A model generated the notes under the pieces. That model was not told where the DNA came from. It worked only from the letters and a program-made list of their open reading frames with translations, and made no database searches. From Verrucomicrobiota bacterium (GTDB lineage Bacteria; Verrucomicrobiota; Verrucomicrobiia; Opitutales; Opitutaceae), in the NCBI GenBank assembly GCA_028293565.1, contig JAQGON010000149.1, forward strand, positions 1 through 40,385: a stretch of 40,385 nt of DNA, read 5' to 3'. Below, piece by piece: positions 25,209 to 32,292 of this stretch. The stretch's first letter is position 1, and each line of letters opens with the position of its first letter. A program made the translations under genes and the position numbers.

Positions 25209-26158
25209 GGCTTGATGGGATGGGAGGTGACCGCCTCGAGCTTGCGCACCAGGGAGGAGGCGAGGTGTTGACGGAGAAATCTGGCGGCGCCCTGGCGGTC
25301 GCCGGCATCGATCAGCGAGAGCAGCCGGAGGTGGTCGCGACACTCGCGCACCAGCCGCGCGCGGTCGAGCTTGCTGCGGTATTCGAGCAGCCGCCGCAGC
25401 CGGTTGATGCGGCGGAGGGCGTCGTTGTAGAAGGGATTGTTCGCGCCGGCGATGATGCCCTCGTGAAAGGACGAGCCGATCTCGAAGAGCTCCATCCGCG
25501 TGTACTGCAGGATCCCGCCCCCGAGCATCGCCTGCTGCCGGGCGCGCAGGTCCGCGGAAATTTTCGGCTCGAGCCGGTACCCCGGCTCGAGCAGCGCGGC
25601 GGGCTCGATCACCATCCGGAACCGGTGGCCCTGCTCGTAGGCCTCGACCGAGTCGAGCAGGCTCTGGAATTCCCAGCCCTTGCCGGGCAGCCGGTCGATC
25701 CAGCCTTCGTGCATGATCCGCGTGAGGATCGGGATCAGCCGCGGACGCGAGATCGAATACCGGCGCATCAGCATCGACTCCGTCACGCGGGCGGGGAGCT
25801 GTCCGTCCAGGCGGTCCTCGGCGATCTGCAGGTAGGACCGGTCCTCCGGCGTGGGCTGCTCGGGACCGGCGATCTGGTCGGAATGCTTGGCGAGAAAATA
25901 GCCGCGCTTCGCGGACTTGCCGACGAAGCCGGTGTCCGCGAGGAATTTCAGCGCGGCCCGGGCCGGGGTGCGCGAGACCTTGAGCATCTCCGCCACGCTT
26001 CGCTCGGTCAGATGCGCGCCTGCGGGCAGATTCCGCGCCTTCACCTGCTGCAGGATCTGCATCGCCAGCCGCGTCGACAGCGTGCGCTGCGGCGCCGCCG
26101 ATCCGGGGCGGCCCGGGGCCGCGGCCGGGGCGCGACGTCGTCGGTGGTATTTAGGCAT
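25205..26158 (-). CDS. GntR/FadR-type regulator with two winged helices
   Basis: 317 residues, longer than the usual 220-250 for this family. After a basic N-terminal tail, residues about 27-92 are a GntR winged helix ([19 protein letters not shown], then [19 protein letters not shown] and the wing KRGYFLA). Residues about 105-165 look like a second one ([20 protein letters not shown], then [19 protein letters not shown]). Residues about 175-310 are an all-helical FCD-like ligand domain ([30 protein letters not shown]-like [16 protein letters not shown]). It probably represses its own operon and the divergent dehydrogenase gene, whose start is only 35 bases away, and responds to a pathway acid. 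First gene of the minus-strand unit. Confidence 0.9.
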   Translation of the reverse strand: MPKYHRRRRAPAAAPGRPGSAAPQRTLSTRLAMQILQQVKARNLPAGAHLTERSVAEMLKVSRTPARAALKFLADTGFVGKSAKRGYFLAKHSDQIAGPEQPTPEDRSYLQIAEDRLDGQLPARVTESMLMRRYSISRPRLIPILTRIMHEGWIDRLPGKGWEFQSLLDSVEAYEQGHRFRMVIEPAALLEPGYRLEPKISADLRARQQAMLGGGILQYTRMELFEIGSSFHEGIIAGANNPFYNDALRRINRLRRLLEYRSKLDRARLVRECRDHLRLLSLIDAGDRQGAARFLRQHLASSLVRKLEAVTSHPIKP

Positions 26159-26170
26159 TTACAAATACCA
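26145..26170. promoter_or_regulatory. Candidate GntR operator over the divergent starts
   Basis: TGGTATTT (26145-26152) and AAATACCA (26163-26170) form a perfect 8-bp inverted repeat with a 10-base spacer. It covers the regulator's own start codon (26156-26158) and ends 23 bases before the ATG of the divergent dehydrogenase gene. AT-rich within a GC-rich surrounding. A GntR dimer bound here would block both genes. Inference from symmetry and place only. Confidence 0.5.
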
Positions 26171-26193
26171 AGGTTGGATCACGACTTCGGGCA

Positions 26194-27315
26194 ATGACAA
26201 CTGCAATTTCCGCGACAGGAACGAACGTGCGTCCGAACCGGATTGTGGTTCTCCCCGGGGACGGGATCGGCCCGGAGATCTCGGCCGCCACGCTCGCCGT
26301 GCTCGACGTGGCGAACGAGCGGCTCGAACCCCGCCTGGAATTCGAGACGCACGAGATCGGCCTTTCCCGGCTGGCGAAGGACGGATCCACCTTTCCGAAG
26401 TCCGTGTTCGAGGCGGCGCAGCGCGCGGACGGGATCATCACGGGCCCGGTGTCGCATTCCGACTATCCGGACCGCGCGGCGGGGGGCATCAACGTCTCCT
26501 CGGAGCTGCGCAAGACGCTCGACCTTTATGCGAACATCCGGCCGAGCCGGAGCCGCGAGGGGCTGCCCCACTGGGGCCGCACGGGGATGGACCTCGTGAT
26601 CGTGCGGGAGAACACGGAGGGTTTTTATTCGGACCGCAACATGCACTGGGGGGTCGGGGAGTTCATGCCGACTCCCGATCTCGCGCTGTCGGTCCGCAAG
26701 GTGACCGCCGAAGCCTCGCGGCGAATCGCCCTGGCGGCGTTCGAACTCGCGGCGCAGCGGCGGAAAAAGGTCACGGCCGTCCACAAGGTGAATGTGATCA
26801 AGATCTCGGAGGGGCTCTTCCTCCGGGAGGTCCGCAAGGTCGCGGCCGAATTTCCCGGCGTGAAATACGAGGAGCAGCTCATCGACTCGATGGCGGCGCT
26901 GCTCGTGCGCGACGCCGCGCGCTTCGACGTGGTTGTGACCACGAACATGTTCGGCGACATCATTTCGGACGAGGCGGCGGAATTGTCCGGCAGCCTCGGA
27001 CTGGCGGGCAGCCTGAACGCCGGGGATCATCACTGCATGGCACAGGCGCAGCATGGATCGGCGCCGGACATCGCGGGCAAGGACCTTGCCAACCCGACTT
27101 CACTGATCCTTTCCGCCGCGATGCTGCTCGACTGGCTCGGGCGCCGGAAAAAGGCCACGAGCTACGTTCGCGCGGCGGCGGCGATCACCGAGGCGATCGA
27201 CGAGGCGCTGGTGCAGCCGGCCTCGCGCACGCCGGATCTCAAGGGCACCGTCGGCACGCGCGCGTTCGGCGCCCTCGTGGCGGAGCACGTCCGGCGCAAA
27301 CTGGCGCAGGGTTGA
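26194..27315 (+). CDS. Isocitrate/isopropylmalate-family beta-decarboxylating dehydrogenase
   Basis: 373 residues. Family features are the N-terminal VVLPGDGIGPEI, the substrate arginines in NIRPSRSREGLP, IVRENTEGFYSDRN, the catalytic Lys in AVHKVNVIKIS, the metal-binding aspartates in VVVTTNMFGDIISDEAAEL, and the cofactor loop HGSAPDIAGKDLANP. The enzyme oxidises a 2-hydroxy-dicarboxylate and releases the beta-carboxyl as CO2. Leucine or TCA genes are not nearby, so a catabolic substrate such as malate, tartrate or an alkylmalate (as in TtuC/DmlA) is more likely than isocitrate. Divergent from the dual-winged-helix GntR and followed after six bases by the racemase-fold gene. GTG at 26227 is an alternative start. 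Confidence 0.92.
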   Translation: MTTAISATGTNVRPNRIVVLPGDGIGPEISAATLAVLDVANERLEPRLEFETHEIGLSRLAKDGSTFPKSVFEAAQRADGIITGPVSHSDYPDRAAGGINVSSELRKTLDLYANIRPSRSREGLPHWGRTGMDLVIVRENTEGFYSDRNMHWGVGEFMPTPDLALSVRKVTAEASRRIALAAFELAAQRRKKVTAVHKVNVIKISEGLFLREVRKVAAEFPGVKYEEQLIDSMAALLVRDAARFDVVVTTNMFGDIISDEAAELSGSLGLAGSLNAGDHHCMAQAQHGSAPDIAGKDLANPTSLILSAAMLLDWLGRRKKATSYVRAAAAITEAIDEALVQPASRTPDLKGTVGTRAFGALVAEHVRRKLAQG

Positions 27316-27321
27316 AGCCTC

Positions 27322-28023
27322 ATGAACGCCGCGCCCAGCTCCCCTCCGCGTCCGCGAATCGGTCTGATCCACGCGCTCGCACAATCCCAGCCGCCGGTGC
27401 TGGCGGCCTTCGCCGCGCTCTGGCCCGAGGCCGAGACCTTCAACCTCCTCGACGACTCGCTGGCCCCGGATCTCGCCGCGACGGGGAGCCTGGATCAGGC
27501 GATGATGGACCGGTTCCTGGCGCTCGCGACGTATGCCGCGCAGGCCGGCCCGCGCGAAAGCGCGACCCGGGGAATCCTGTTCACCTGTTCGGCTTTCGGG
27601 CCGGCGATCGAGCGGGTCCAGCGCGTGCTCGGGCTGCCGGTGCTGAAACCCAACGAGGCCGCTTTCGAGCAGGCGCTCGAATCGGGAAAGAAGATCGGAC
27701 TGGTCGCGACGTTTCCCTCTGCGCTGACCCCGATGCTGGCGGAGTTTCGCGCGATGGCGCAGGCCTCCGGCCGGGACGCCACGATCGAGGCGAAGGTCGC
27801 CGACGGCGCGCTGGCGGCGCTGTGCGAGGGCGCTTTGGAAAAACATGACGCGTTGATCGCGGACGCCGCGCAGGCGCTCGGGCCGATGGACGTCCTCGTG
27901 CTCGGCCAGTTTTCCATGGCTCGCGCCGCCGGGCTGGTTTCAGCCCGCACCGGCACGCGGGTGCTGACGACGCCGGAAGCGGCCGTGGCGAAGATGCGCC
28001 GGCTCGTGGGGTCCGGCCGCTGA
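27322..28023 (+). CDS. Asp/Glu-racemase-superfamily protein lacking the second catalytic Cys
   Basis: 233 residues with the two-domain racemase fold: N-terminal RIGLIHALAQSQPPVLAAF, first catalytic Cys89 in GILFTCSAFGPAI, linker KKIGLVATFPSALTPML, and the C-terminal domain with MDVLVLGQFSMARA. In two-base racemases the latter segment carries a second Cys (as in GCTHFP); here the equivalent residue seems to be Gln196. One remaining cysteine suggests a one-base reaction such as decarboxylation, isomerisation or C-C/C-N cleavage rather than racemisation, or a binding role. Six bases after the beta-decarboxylating dehydrogenase gene, so they form a two-gene unit under the divergent GntR. Confidence 0.85.
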   Translation: MNAAPSSPPRPRIGLIHALAQSQPPVLAAFAALWPEAETFNLLDDSLAPDLAATGSLDQAMMDRFLALATYAAQAGPRESATRGILFTCSAFGPAIERVQRVLGLPVLKPNEAAFEQALESGKKIGLVATFPSALTPMLAEFRAMAQASGRDATIEAKVADGALAALCEGALEKHDALIADAAQALGPMDVLVLGQFSMARAAGLVSARTGTRVLTTPEAAVAKMRRLVGSGR

Positions 28024-28115
28024 CCAACAGGGTGGCACGCGTTGTCCCGACGCGTTCGCGGCTCCGGCCGTGTGTTCGCCAGGAAGCCGGGACCAGATCC
28101 GGGGTCGGAAGGGAT

Positions 28116-28227
28116 GGCCGCAAAAAAGCACAAGGGCTCGGTGGCTCCGGATCGAATCTCCCGTGCGCCGATGGGCGCGATGGCAACTCCTTCACAAACC
28201 CCGGAGCCCTTGCGCATTTTTGCGGCC
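28116..28227. repeat. 112-bp element with 24-bp inverted ends
   Basis: GGCCGCAAAAAAGCACAAGG and the next four bases (28116-28139) match the reverse complement of 28204-28227 at 22 of 24 positions. Inside, GGCTCCGG (28143-28150) and CCGGAGCC (28201-28208) give a second, partly competing pairing. The symmetry and lack of coding potential suggest a non-autonomous dispersed element. Confidence 0.65.
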
Positions 28228-28297
28228 AACCTGTCGGCTCACATCCCTAGGGCATTGAGCGCTGGATGGACCCGATGTAAGGGGACAACGCCGCCAC

Positions 28298-28390
28298 CTC
28301 CCGGTAGCAGCCGCCGTCAGGCGGCTGAATGGATTACGCTCGATCGGTCGGGTGCAGCGACGGCCTCCTGACGTCGGCCGCTACCGGGAG
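28298..28390. repeat. 93-bp REPIN-like palindromic element
   Basis: Perfect 11-bp inverted ends CTCCCGGTAGC (28298-28308) and GCTACCGGGAG (28380-28390). Just inside the left end is a 7-bp hairpin AGCCGCC-GTCA-GGCGGCT (28309-28326); the right side has GGCC-N10-GGCC around GACGTC. Two hairpin units facing each other is the layout of REPINs mobilised by RAYT enzymes. No RAYT gene is in the window. Confidence 0.7.
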
Positions 28391-28435
28391 ATATCGGCTT
28401 CGAAAGGTGGGCTGCGTTTCCCCATGATCGGTTTG

Positions 28436-28462
28436 GTTTATCACAGAATATCTAAGATAAAC
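28436..28462. promoter_or_regulatory. Candidate operator of the malonate decarboxylase operon
   Basis: GTTTATC (28436-28442) and GATAAAC (28456-28462) are perfect 7-bp inverted arms separated by 13 bases, in an AT-rich patch 71 bases before the mdcA ATG. T-N-A symmetry of this size suits a LysR-type regulator (MdcR-like). The only LysR gene in the window is at 38095, about 9.6 kb away, so the protein that binds here is not identified. Confidence 0.45.
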
Positions 28463-28533
28463 TTTTACCTCCGCTCCCGTCGTGGGTTAAGATGATCGTC
28501 TACTTTCATGAAGGTGACGAATTAGGAGACTGA

Positions 28534-30198
28534 ATGTCCTCCAAACCGCCAGCTCCCGTTCAACCCCCCCGGTGCTGGACGCTGCGACAGGATGCGAAGG
28601 CGCATCGGCTGGCGCGCGTCGCGCAATGGACGAAGGACCGTGTCCTCGACAGCAGCCGGATCGTCGAGGCGCTGGAAGCGCTGATCGAACCCGGGGACCG
28701 CGTCTCGCTGGAAGGAAACAACCAGAAACAGGCGGATTTCCTCTCGCGGTCGCTCGCCGCGGCGTCGCCGGAAAAACTTCACGACCTCCATCTCATCATC
28801 TCGAACATCAACCGTCCGGAGCACCTGGACCTGTTCGAGCGGGGGATCGCGCGCAAGGTGGATTTCGCGTTCGCCGGCATGCAGAGCCTGCGCGTGGCGC
28901 AGCTGCTCGAGGACGGTAAGCTGCAGATCGGCGCGATCCACACGTACGTGGAGCTTTACGCGCGCATGTTCGTCGACCTGACGCCGAACATCGCCCTCGT
29001 CTGCGCGGAAAAAGCCGATGCCCAGGGCAACCTCTACACCGGCGCGAACACCGAGGACACCCCGACGATCGTCGAGGCGACCGGCTTCCGGCACGGAATC
29101 GTGATCGCGCAGGTCAACGAGCTGACGGACACCCTGCCGCGGGTGGATATTCCCGGCTCGTGGATCGATCTCGTCGTCGTCGCGGACCGCCCCTACGCGG
29201 TCGAATCGCTCTTCACCCGCGATCCGAGGCTGATCAATGACATGCACATTCTGATGGGGATGATGGTCATCCGCGGGATTTATGAGCGGCATGGCGTCAC
29301 CAGCCTGAACCACGGCATCGGTTTCGACACGGCGGCGATCGAACTGCTCCTGCCGACTTACGGGGGAAAGCTCGGGTTGCGCGGGAAAATCTGCCGGCAC
29401 TGGGCGCTCAATCCGCACCCGACCCTGATTCCCGCGATCGAAAGCGGATGGGTCGAGAGCATCCATTGCTTCGGGAGCGAAGTCGGGATGGGGGATTATA
29501 TCGCGGCGCGGTCGGATGTTTTTTTCGTGGGGCGCGATGGCAGCATGCGTTCCAACCGCGTGCTCTGCCAGATGGCCGGCCAGTATGCGGTGGATCTTTT
29601 CATCGGATCGACGCTGCAGATGGACGGCGAGGCAAACTCCTCGACCGTCACGCAGGGGCGAATGGCCGGTTTCGGCGGCGCGCCCAACATGGGTCACAAT
29701 CCCGGCGGGCGCCGCCACGCCAGCCCGGCGTGGCTCAGCCTGATCACGGGGGACAGCCCGGTGATGCGGGGCCGGAAGCTCGTCGTGCAGATGGTCGAGA
29801 CCTTCGCCAAGGGCGGCGAGCCGGCCTTCGTCGAAACCCTCGACGCGGTGGCCGTCGGGAAAAAATGCGGGCTGCCGATCGCCCCGGTGATGATCTACGG
29901 CAGCGACGTCAGCCACGTGGTGACGGAGGAGGGAATCGCGTACCTCTACAAGGCCGACGGCCTGAAGCAGCGCCGCGAAGCGCTGGCCGCCGTGGCGGGC
30001 CTGAGTCCGATCGGACGGCGGAGCAATCCTCGGCGGCTCGCCAAGCTGCGCCAGGACGGGCTGGTGGCGCTGCCGGAGGATCTCGGCGTCGCCCGCTCCG
30101 ACGCGAAGCGCTCGCTGCTCGCGGCGAGGAGCATCGAGGACCTCGTGGCCTGGTCGGGAAATCTTTACAGCCCGCCGGCGAAGTTCCGCAGCTGGTAG
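28534..30198 (+). CDS. mdcA: Malonate decarboxylase alpha subunit (acetyl-S-ACP:malonate ACP transferase)
   Basis: 554 residues, the normal MdcA length. It swaps acetyl for malonyl on the ACP subunit, the first step in the malonate decarboxylase cycle. The protein has the two-part CoA-transferase-like fold of the family: EPGDRVSLEGNNQKQADFLS near residues 50-70, IGAIHTYVELYARMF, NLYTGANTEDTPTIVEAT, and in the second half TLQMDGEANSSTVTQGRMAGFGG-type region followed by HNPGGRRHASPAW, and ENF-like VTEEGIAYLY. A good ribosome binding site (AGGAG, five bases before ATG) and an upstream symmetric site mark it as the first gene of mdcABCDEGH. mdcB follows two bases after the stop. Confidence 0.97.
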   Translation: MSSKPPAPVQPPRCWTLRQDAKAHRLARVAQWTKDRVLDSSRIVEALEALIEPGDRVSLEGNNQKQADFLSRSLAAASPEKLHDLHLIISNINRPEHLDLFERGIARKVDFAFAGMQSLRVAQLLEDGKLQIGAIHTYVELYARMFVDLTPNIALVCAEKADAQGNLYTGANTEDTPTIVEATGFRHGIVIAQVNELTDTLPRVDIPGSWIDLVVVADRPYAVESLFTRDPRLINDMHILMGMMVIRGIYERHGVTSLNHGIGFDTAAIELLLPTYGGKLGLRGKICRHWALNPHPTLIPAIESGWVESIHCFGSEVGMGDYIAARSDVFFVGRDGSMRSNRVLCQMAGQYAVDLFIGSTLQMDGEANSSTVTQGRMAGFGGAPNMGHNPGGRRHASPAWLSLITGDSPVMRGRKLVVQMVETFAKGGEPAFVETLDAVAVGKKCGLPIAPVMIYGSDVSHVVTEEGIAYLYKADGLKQRREALAAVAGLSPIGRRSNPRRLAKLRQDGLVALPEDLGVARSDAKRSLLAARSIEDLVAWSGNLYSPPAKFRSW

Positions 30199-30200
30199 CC

Positions 30201-31106
30201 ATGCAAACCGGGACCAGAACGGAACGGGATTCGGGCGGGACCGCGGTGCGCGACGCGGATGCGGTCCCCGGCTCCGGCGTGCTCGCGGACCTCGCGGTGC
30301 AGGCGTTGCGGGACGAAGCCGTTCTCACGCCGAAGCCCGGCCTGGTGGATCGCCGCGGTTCCGCGGCGCACGACGACATGGACGTCGCGCTGCTGCTGCG
30401 TTCGGCGGATTCCCTCCGGCCCACGTTCGCCGCGATCGCGCGGACGGCGCGGGATCGGGAGCCGTCGGCCGCCCTCCAGGCCTCGCTGGCGGAAATCGGC
30501 CGGGCAGGGGAGCGCGAGATGCTGGACGCGACGGGCGGAGTGAACACCCACCGCGGCGCGATCTGGACGCTCGGCCTGCTGGTGGGCTCGGCGGCGATGG
30601 GTCCGGGGACCGCCGGCGATTGGTGCCGGCGCGCAGCAACTCTCGCGGGACTGCATGACTGCGATCCCGATGCCGCGAGCAATGGCCTTCGGGTGAAACG
30701 TCGCTTTGGTTCGGCGGGTGCGCGCGGCGAGGCGGAGGACGGGTTTCCGCATATTCTCCGGCACGGTCTTCCGACGTTGCGCCGCGTGCGCGCGCAGGGC
30801 GGCTCGGAAACGCGCGCGCGCCTGGACGCGCTGCTGGCGATCATCGCGGAACTGGACGACACCTGTCTTCTCCACCGCGGGGGCCGGGCGGGTCTGGACG
30901 CCGCAAAGCAGGGAGCCCGGCAGGTGCTGTCGGCCGGGGGCGCGGCGTCGGACGCCGGCTTTTCCGTGCTCGTCAATTTTGGCGCCGAGCTGGTTCGCCG
31001 CCGCCTCTCTCCGGGAGGAAGCGCCGACCTGCTGGCGGGCGTGCTGTTTTTGGACGCGTTGGAAAATCTCGGCGAGCCGTCATCCGATGGAAAAACTCAT
31101 TTTTAA
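30201..31106 (+). CDS. mdcB: Triphosphoribosyl-dephospho-CoA synthase
   Basis: 301 residues of the CitG/MdcB family, which makes the precursor of the ACP prosthetic group from ATP and dephospho-CoA. Visible motifs are the N-terminal LTPKPGLVDRRGSAAHDDMD, GGVNTHRGAIWTLGLLV, KRRFGSAGARGEAEDGFPHI and LHRGGRAGLDAAKQGAR. The ATG at 30201 follows the mdcA stop by two bases; the gene's last 20 bases overlap the start of mdcC. The first 30 residues are a low-complexity, probably flexible extension. Confidence 0.95.
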   Translation: MQTGTRTERDSGGTAVRDADAVPGSGVLADLAVQALRDEAVLTPKPGLVDRRGSAAHDDMDVALLLRSADSLRPTFAAIARTARDREPSAALQASLAEIGRAGEREMLDATGGVNTHRGAIWTLGLLVGSAAMGPGTAGDWCRRAATLAGLHDCDPDAASNGLRVKRRFGSAGARGEAEDGFPHILRHGLPTLRRVRAQGGSETRARLDALLAIIAELDDTCLLHRGGRAGLDAAKQGARQVLSAGGAASDAGFSVLVNFGAELVRRRLSPGGSADLLAGVLFLDALENLGEPSSDGKTHF

Positions 31107-31383
31107 ATATCCCGCGGCATCCGAGCTCGTTTCCCGGCGCGCGCATGTTGGCGTCGTCGCGTCGGGCGACATGGAAGTCCTGCTGGAACCTTCCGGTGCG
31201 CCGGGCGCGCGGATCGTCGTGAACACGAGCGTCGATGGCTATCGCCGGACCTGGAAAGGCGTGCTCGACCGTTTTTTCTCCCATTACCGCGGAGCCGCCG
31301 CGATCGAGATCAATGATTTCGGGGCGACGCCGGGAACCGTGCTGCTGCGCCTGGAGCAGGCCGCCGAGAAAAGCCGCCGATGA
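31087..31383 (+). CDS. mdcC: Malonate decarboxylase acyl carrier protein (delta subunit)
   Basis: 98 residues, the standard size. This small protein carries the 2'-(5''-phosphoribosyl)-3'-dephospho-CoA group on a serine in the motif VVASGDMEVLLEP, here Ser26. The C-terminal part NDFGATPGTVLLRLEQA is typical. It starts inside the 3' end of mdcB (20-base overlap) and overlaps mdcD by four bases (ATGA), so translation of the three genes is coupled. The prosthetic group is made by MdcB and attached by MdcG, both in this operon. Confidence 0.95.
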   Translation: MEKLIFKYPAASELVSRRAHVGVVASGDMEVLLEPSGAPGARIVVNTSVDGYRRTWKGVLDRFFSHYRGAAAIEINDFGATPGTVLLRLEQAAEKSRR

Positions 31384-32279
31384 ACCCGGTTCCTCCAAGT
31401 CCCACCGCGCTGGCCGCCGAGCATTTTCTGGCGCGGCAGAGCTTCATCGAGCTGAAGGCCCGCGAACGCGCGGAGCTGCTGGTGGATGCCGGGACCGCGC
31501 GCGAGCTCGCCGGCCCGTTCGACCGGATCTCGTCGCCGTGGCTGGCCGCGCAGGGTCTCGTGCCGCAGGCCGACGATGGCGTGGTGATCGTCCGCGGCGC
31601 GATGAATGCGCGGCCGGTGGTCGTGATTTCGATCGAAGGAGGCTTTCAGGGCGGAAGCATGGGCGAAGTCTCCGCCGCCAAGATCGCCGCGTCACTCGAT
31701 CTCGCGCGGAAGGTCGGTGAGCAAGGCACGCCGATCCCGGCCGTCCTGGTTTTCGAGAGCGGCGGCGTGCGCCTGCAGGAGGCCAACCTCGGGCTCGCGC
31801 TCACCGGGGAGATCCATCGCGCGATGCTCGCGCTCCGCCGGGTCGTGCCGGTGGTCGGGGTGATTCCGGGGATGGTCGGATGTTTTGGCGGCATGGCGAT
31901 CGCGGCGGCGCTTTGCTCGCATCTCATCATGACGCGGGAAGGGCGCCTTAGTCTGAACGGGCCCGAGGTGATCGAACAGGAAGCCGGCCCCGCGGAATTC
32001 GATTCCCACGACCGGAAGCTGATCTGGGAGATCACCGGCGGCGCCCAGCGCTATGCCGCTGGCTTTGCGGACGAACTGGTCGAGGACGACGTGCAAACGC
32101 TGGCGGACGCCCTGCGCGCCGCGCTCGCGCGCGGGGTGCCGGCGCGCCACCGGAGCGAGCGCGTCGGCGAATTCCTGGAGCGCATCGCGCGAATCGATGA
32201 CCCGCTGCGCTTCGACAGCGCCATGCTGCGGGATCTGTTCGCCGGACTCAAAACGGATGAGCGCCACGTCTCACGCTGA
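31380..32279 (+). CDS. mdcD: Malonate decarboxylase beta subunit
   Basis: 299 residues of the carboxyltransferase (crotonase-like) fold. With MdcE it decarboxylates malonyl-S-ACP to acetyl-S-ACP. Recognisable: RQSFIELKARERAELLVD near the N-terminus, VISIEGGFQGGSMGEVSAAK (oxyanion-hole region), LVFESGGVRLQEANLGL, GMVGCFGGMAIAAALCSHLI and LNGPEVIEQEAGPAEFD. The four-base overlap with mdcC and 13-base gap to mdcE keep the subunit genes tightly linked. Confidence 0.96.
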   Translation: MNPVPPSPTALAAEHFLARQSFIELKARERAELLVDAGTARELAGPFDRISSPWLAAQGLVPQADDGVVIVRGAMNARPVVVISIEGGFQGGSMGEVSAAKIAASLDLARKVGEQGTPIPAVLVFESGGVRLQEANLGLALTGEIHRAMLALRRVVPVVGVIPGMVGCFGGMAIAAALCSHLIMTREGRLSLNGPEVIEQEAGPAEFDSHDRKLIWEITGGAQRYAAGFADELVEDDVQTLADALRAALARGVPARHRSERVGEFLERIARIDDPLRFDSAMLRDLFAGLKTDERHVSR

Positions 32280-32292
32280 CGGGAGATTCACT

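Larger units (their letters stand above)
28024..28533. other. 510-base intergenic region upstream of the malonate operon
   Basis: Contains no convincing gene. From left to right it holds a 112-bp element with 24-bp inverted ends, a 93-bp element with 11-bp inverted ends, a 27-bp symmetric AT-rich site, and the mdcA ribosome binding site (AGGAG at 28524-28528). All open frames here are short and cross the repeats. The last 140 bases are distinctly more AT-rich than the rest and should hold the mdc promoter. Confidence 0.7.

Noticed and set aside
28141-28172. A tRNA T-arm-like stretch (GGATCGAATC) inside the 112-bp element
   Set aside because: No matching acceptor stem, anticodon arm or D-arm could be formed around it.
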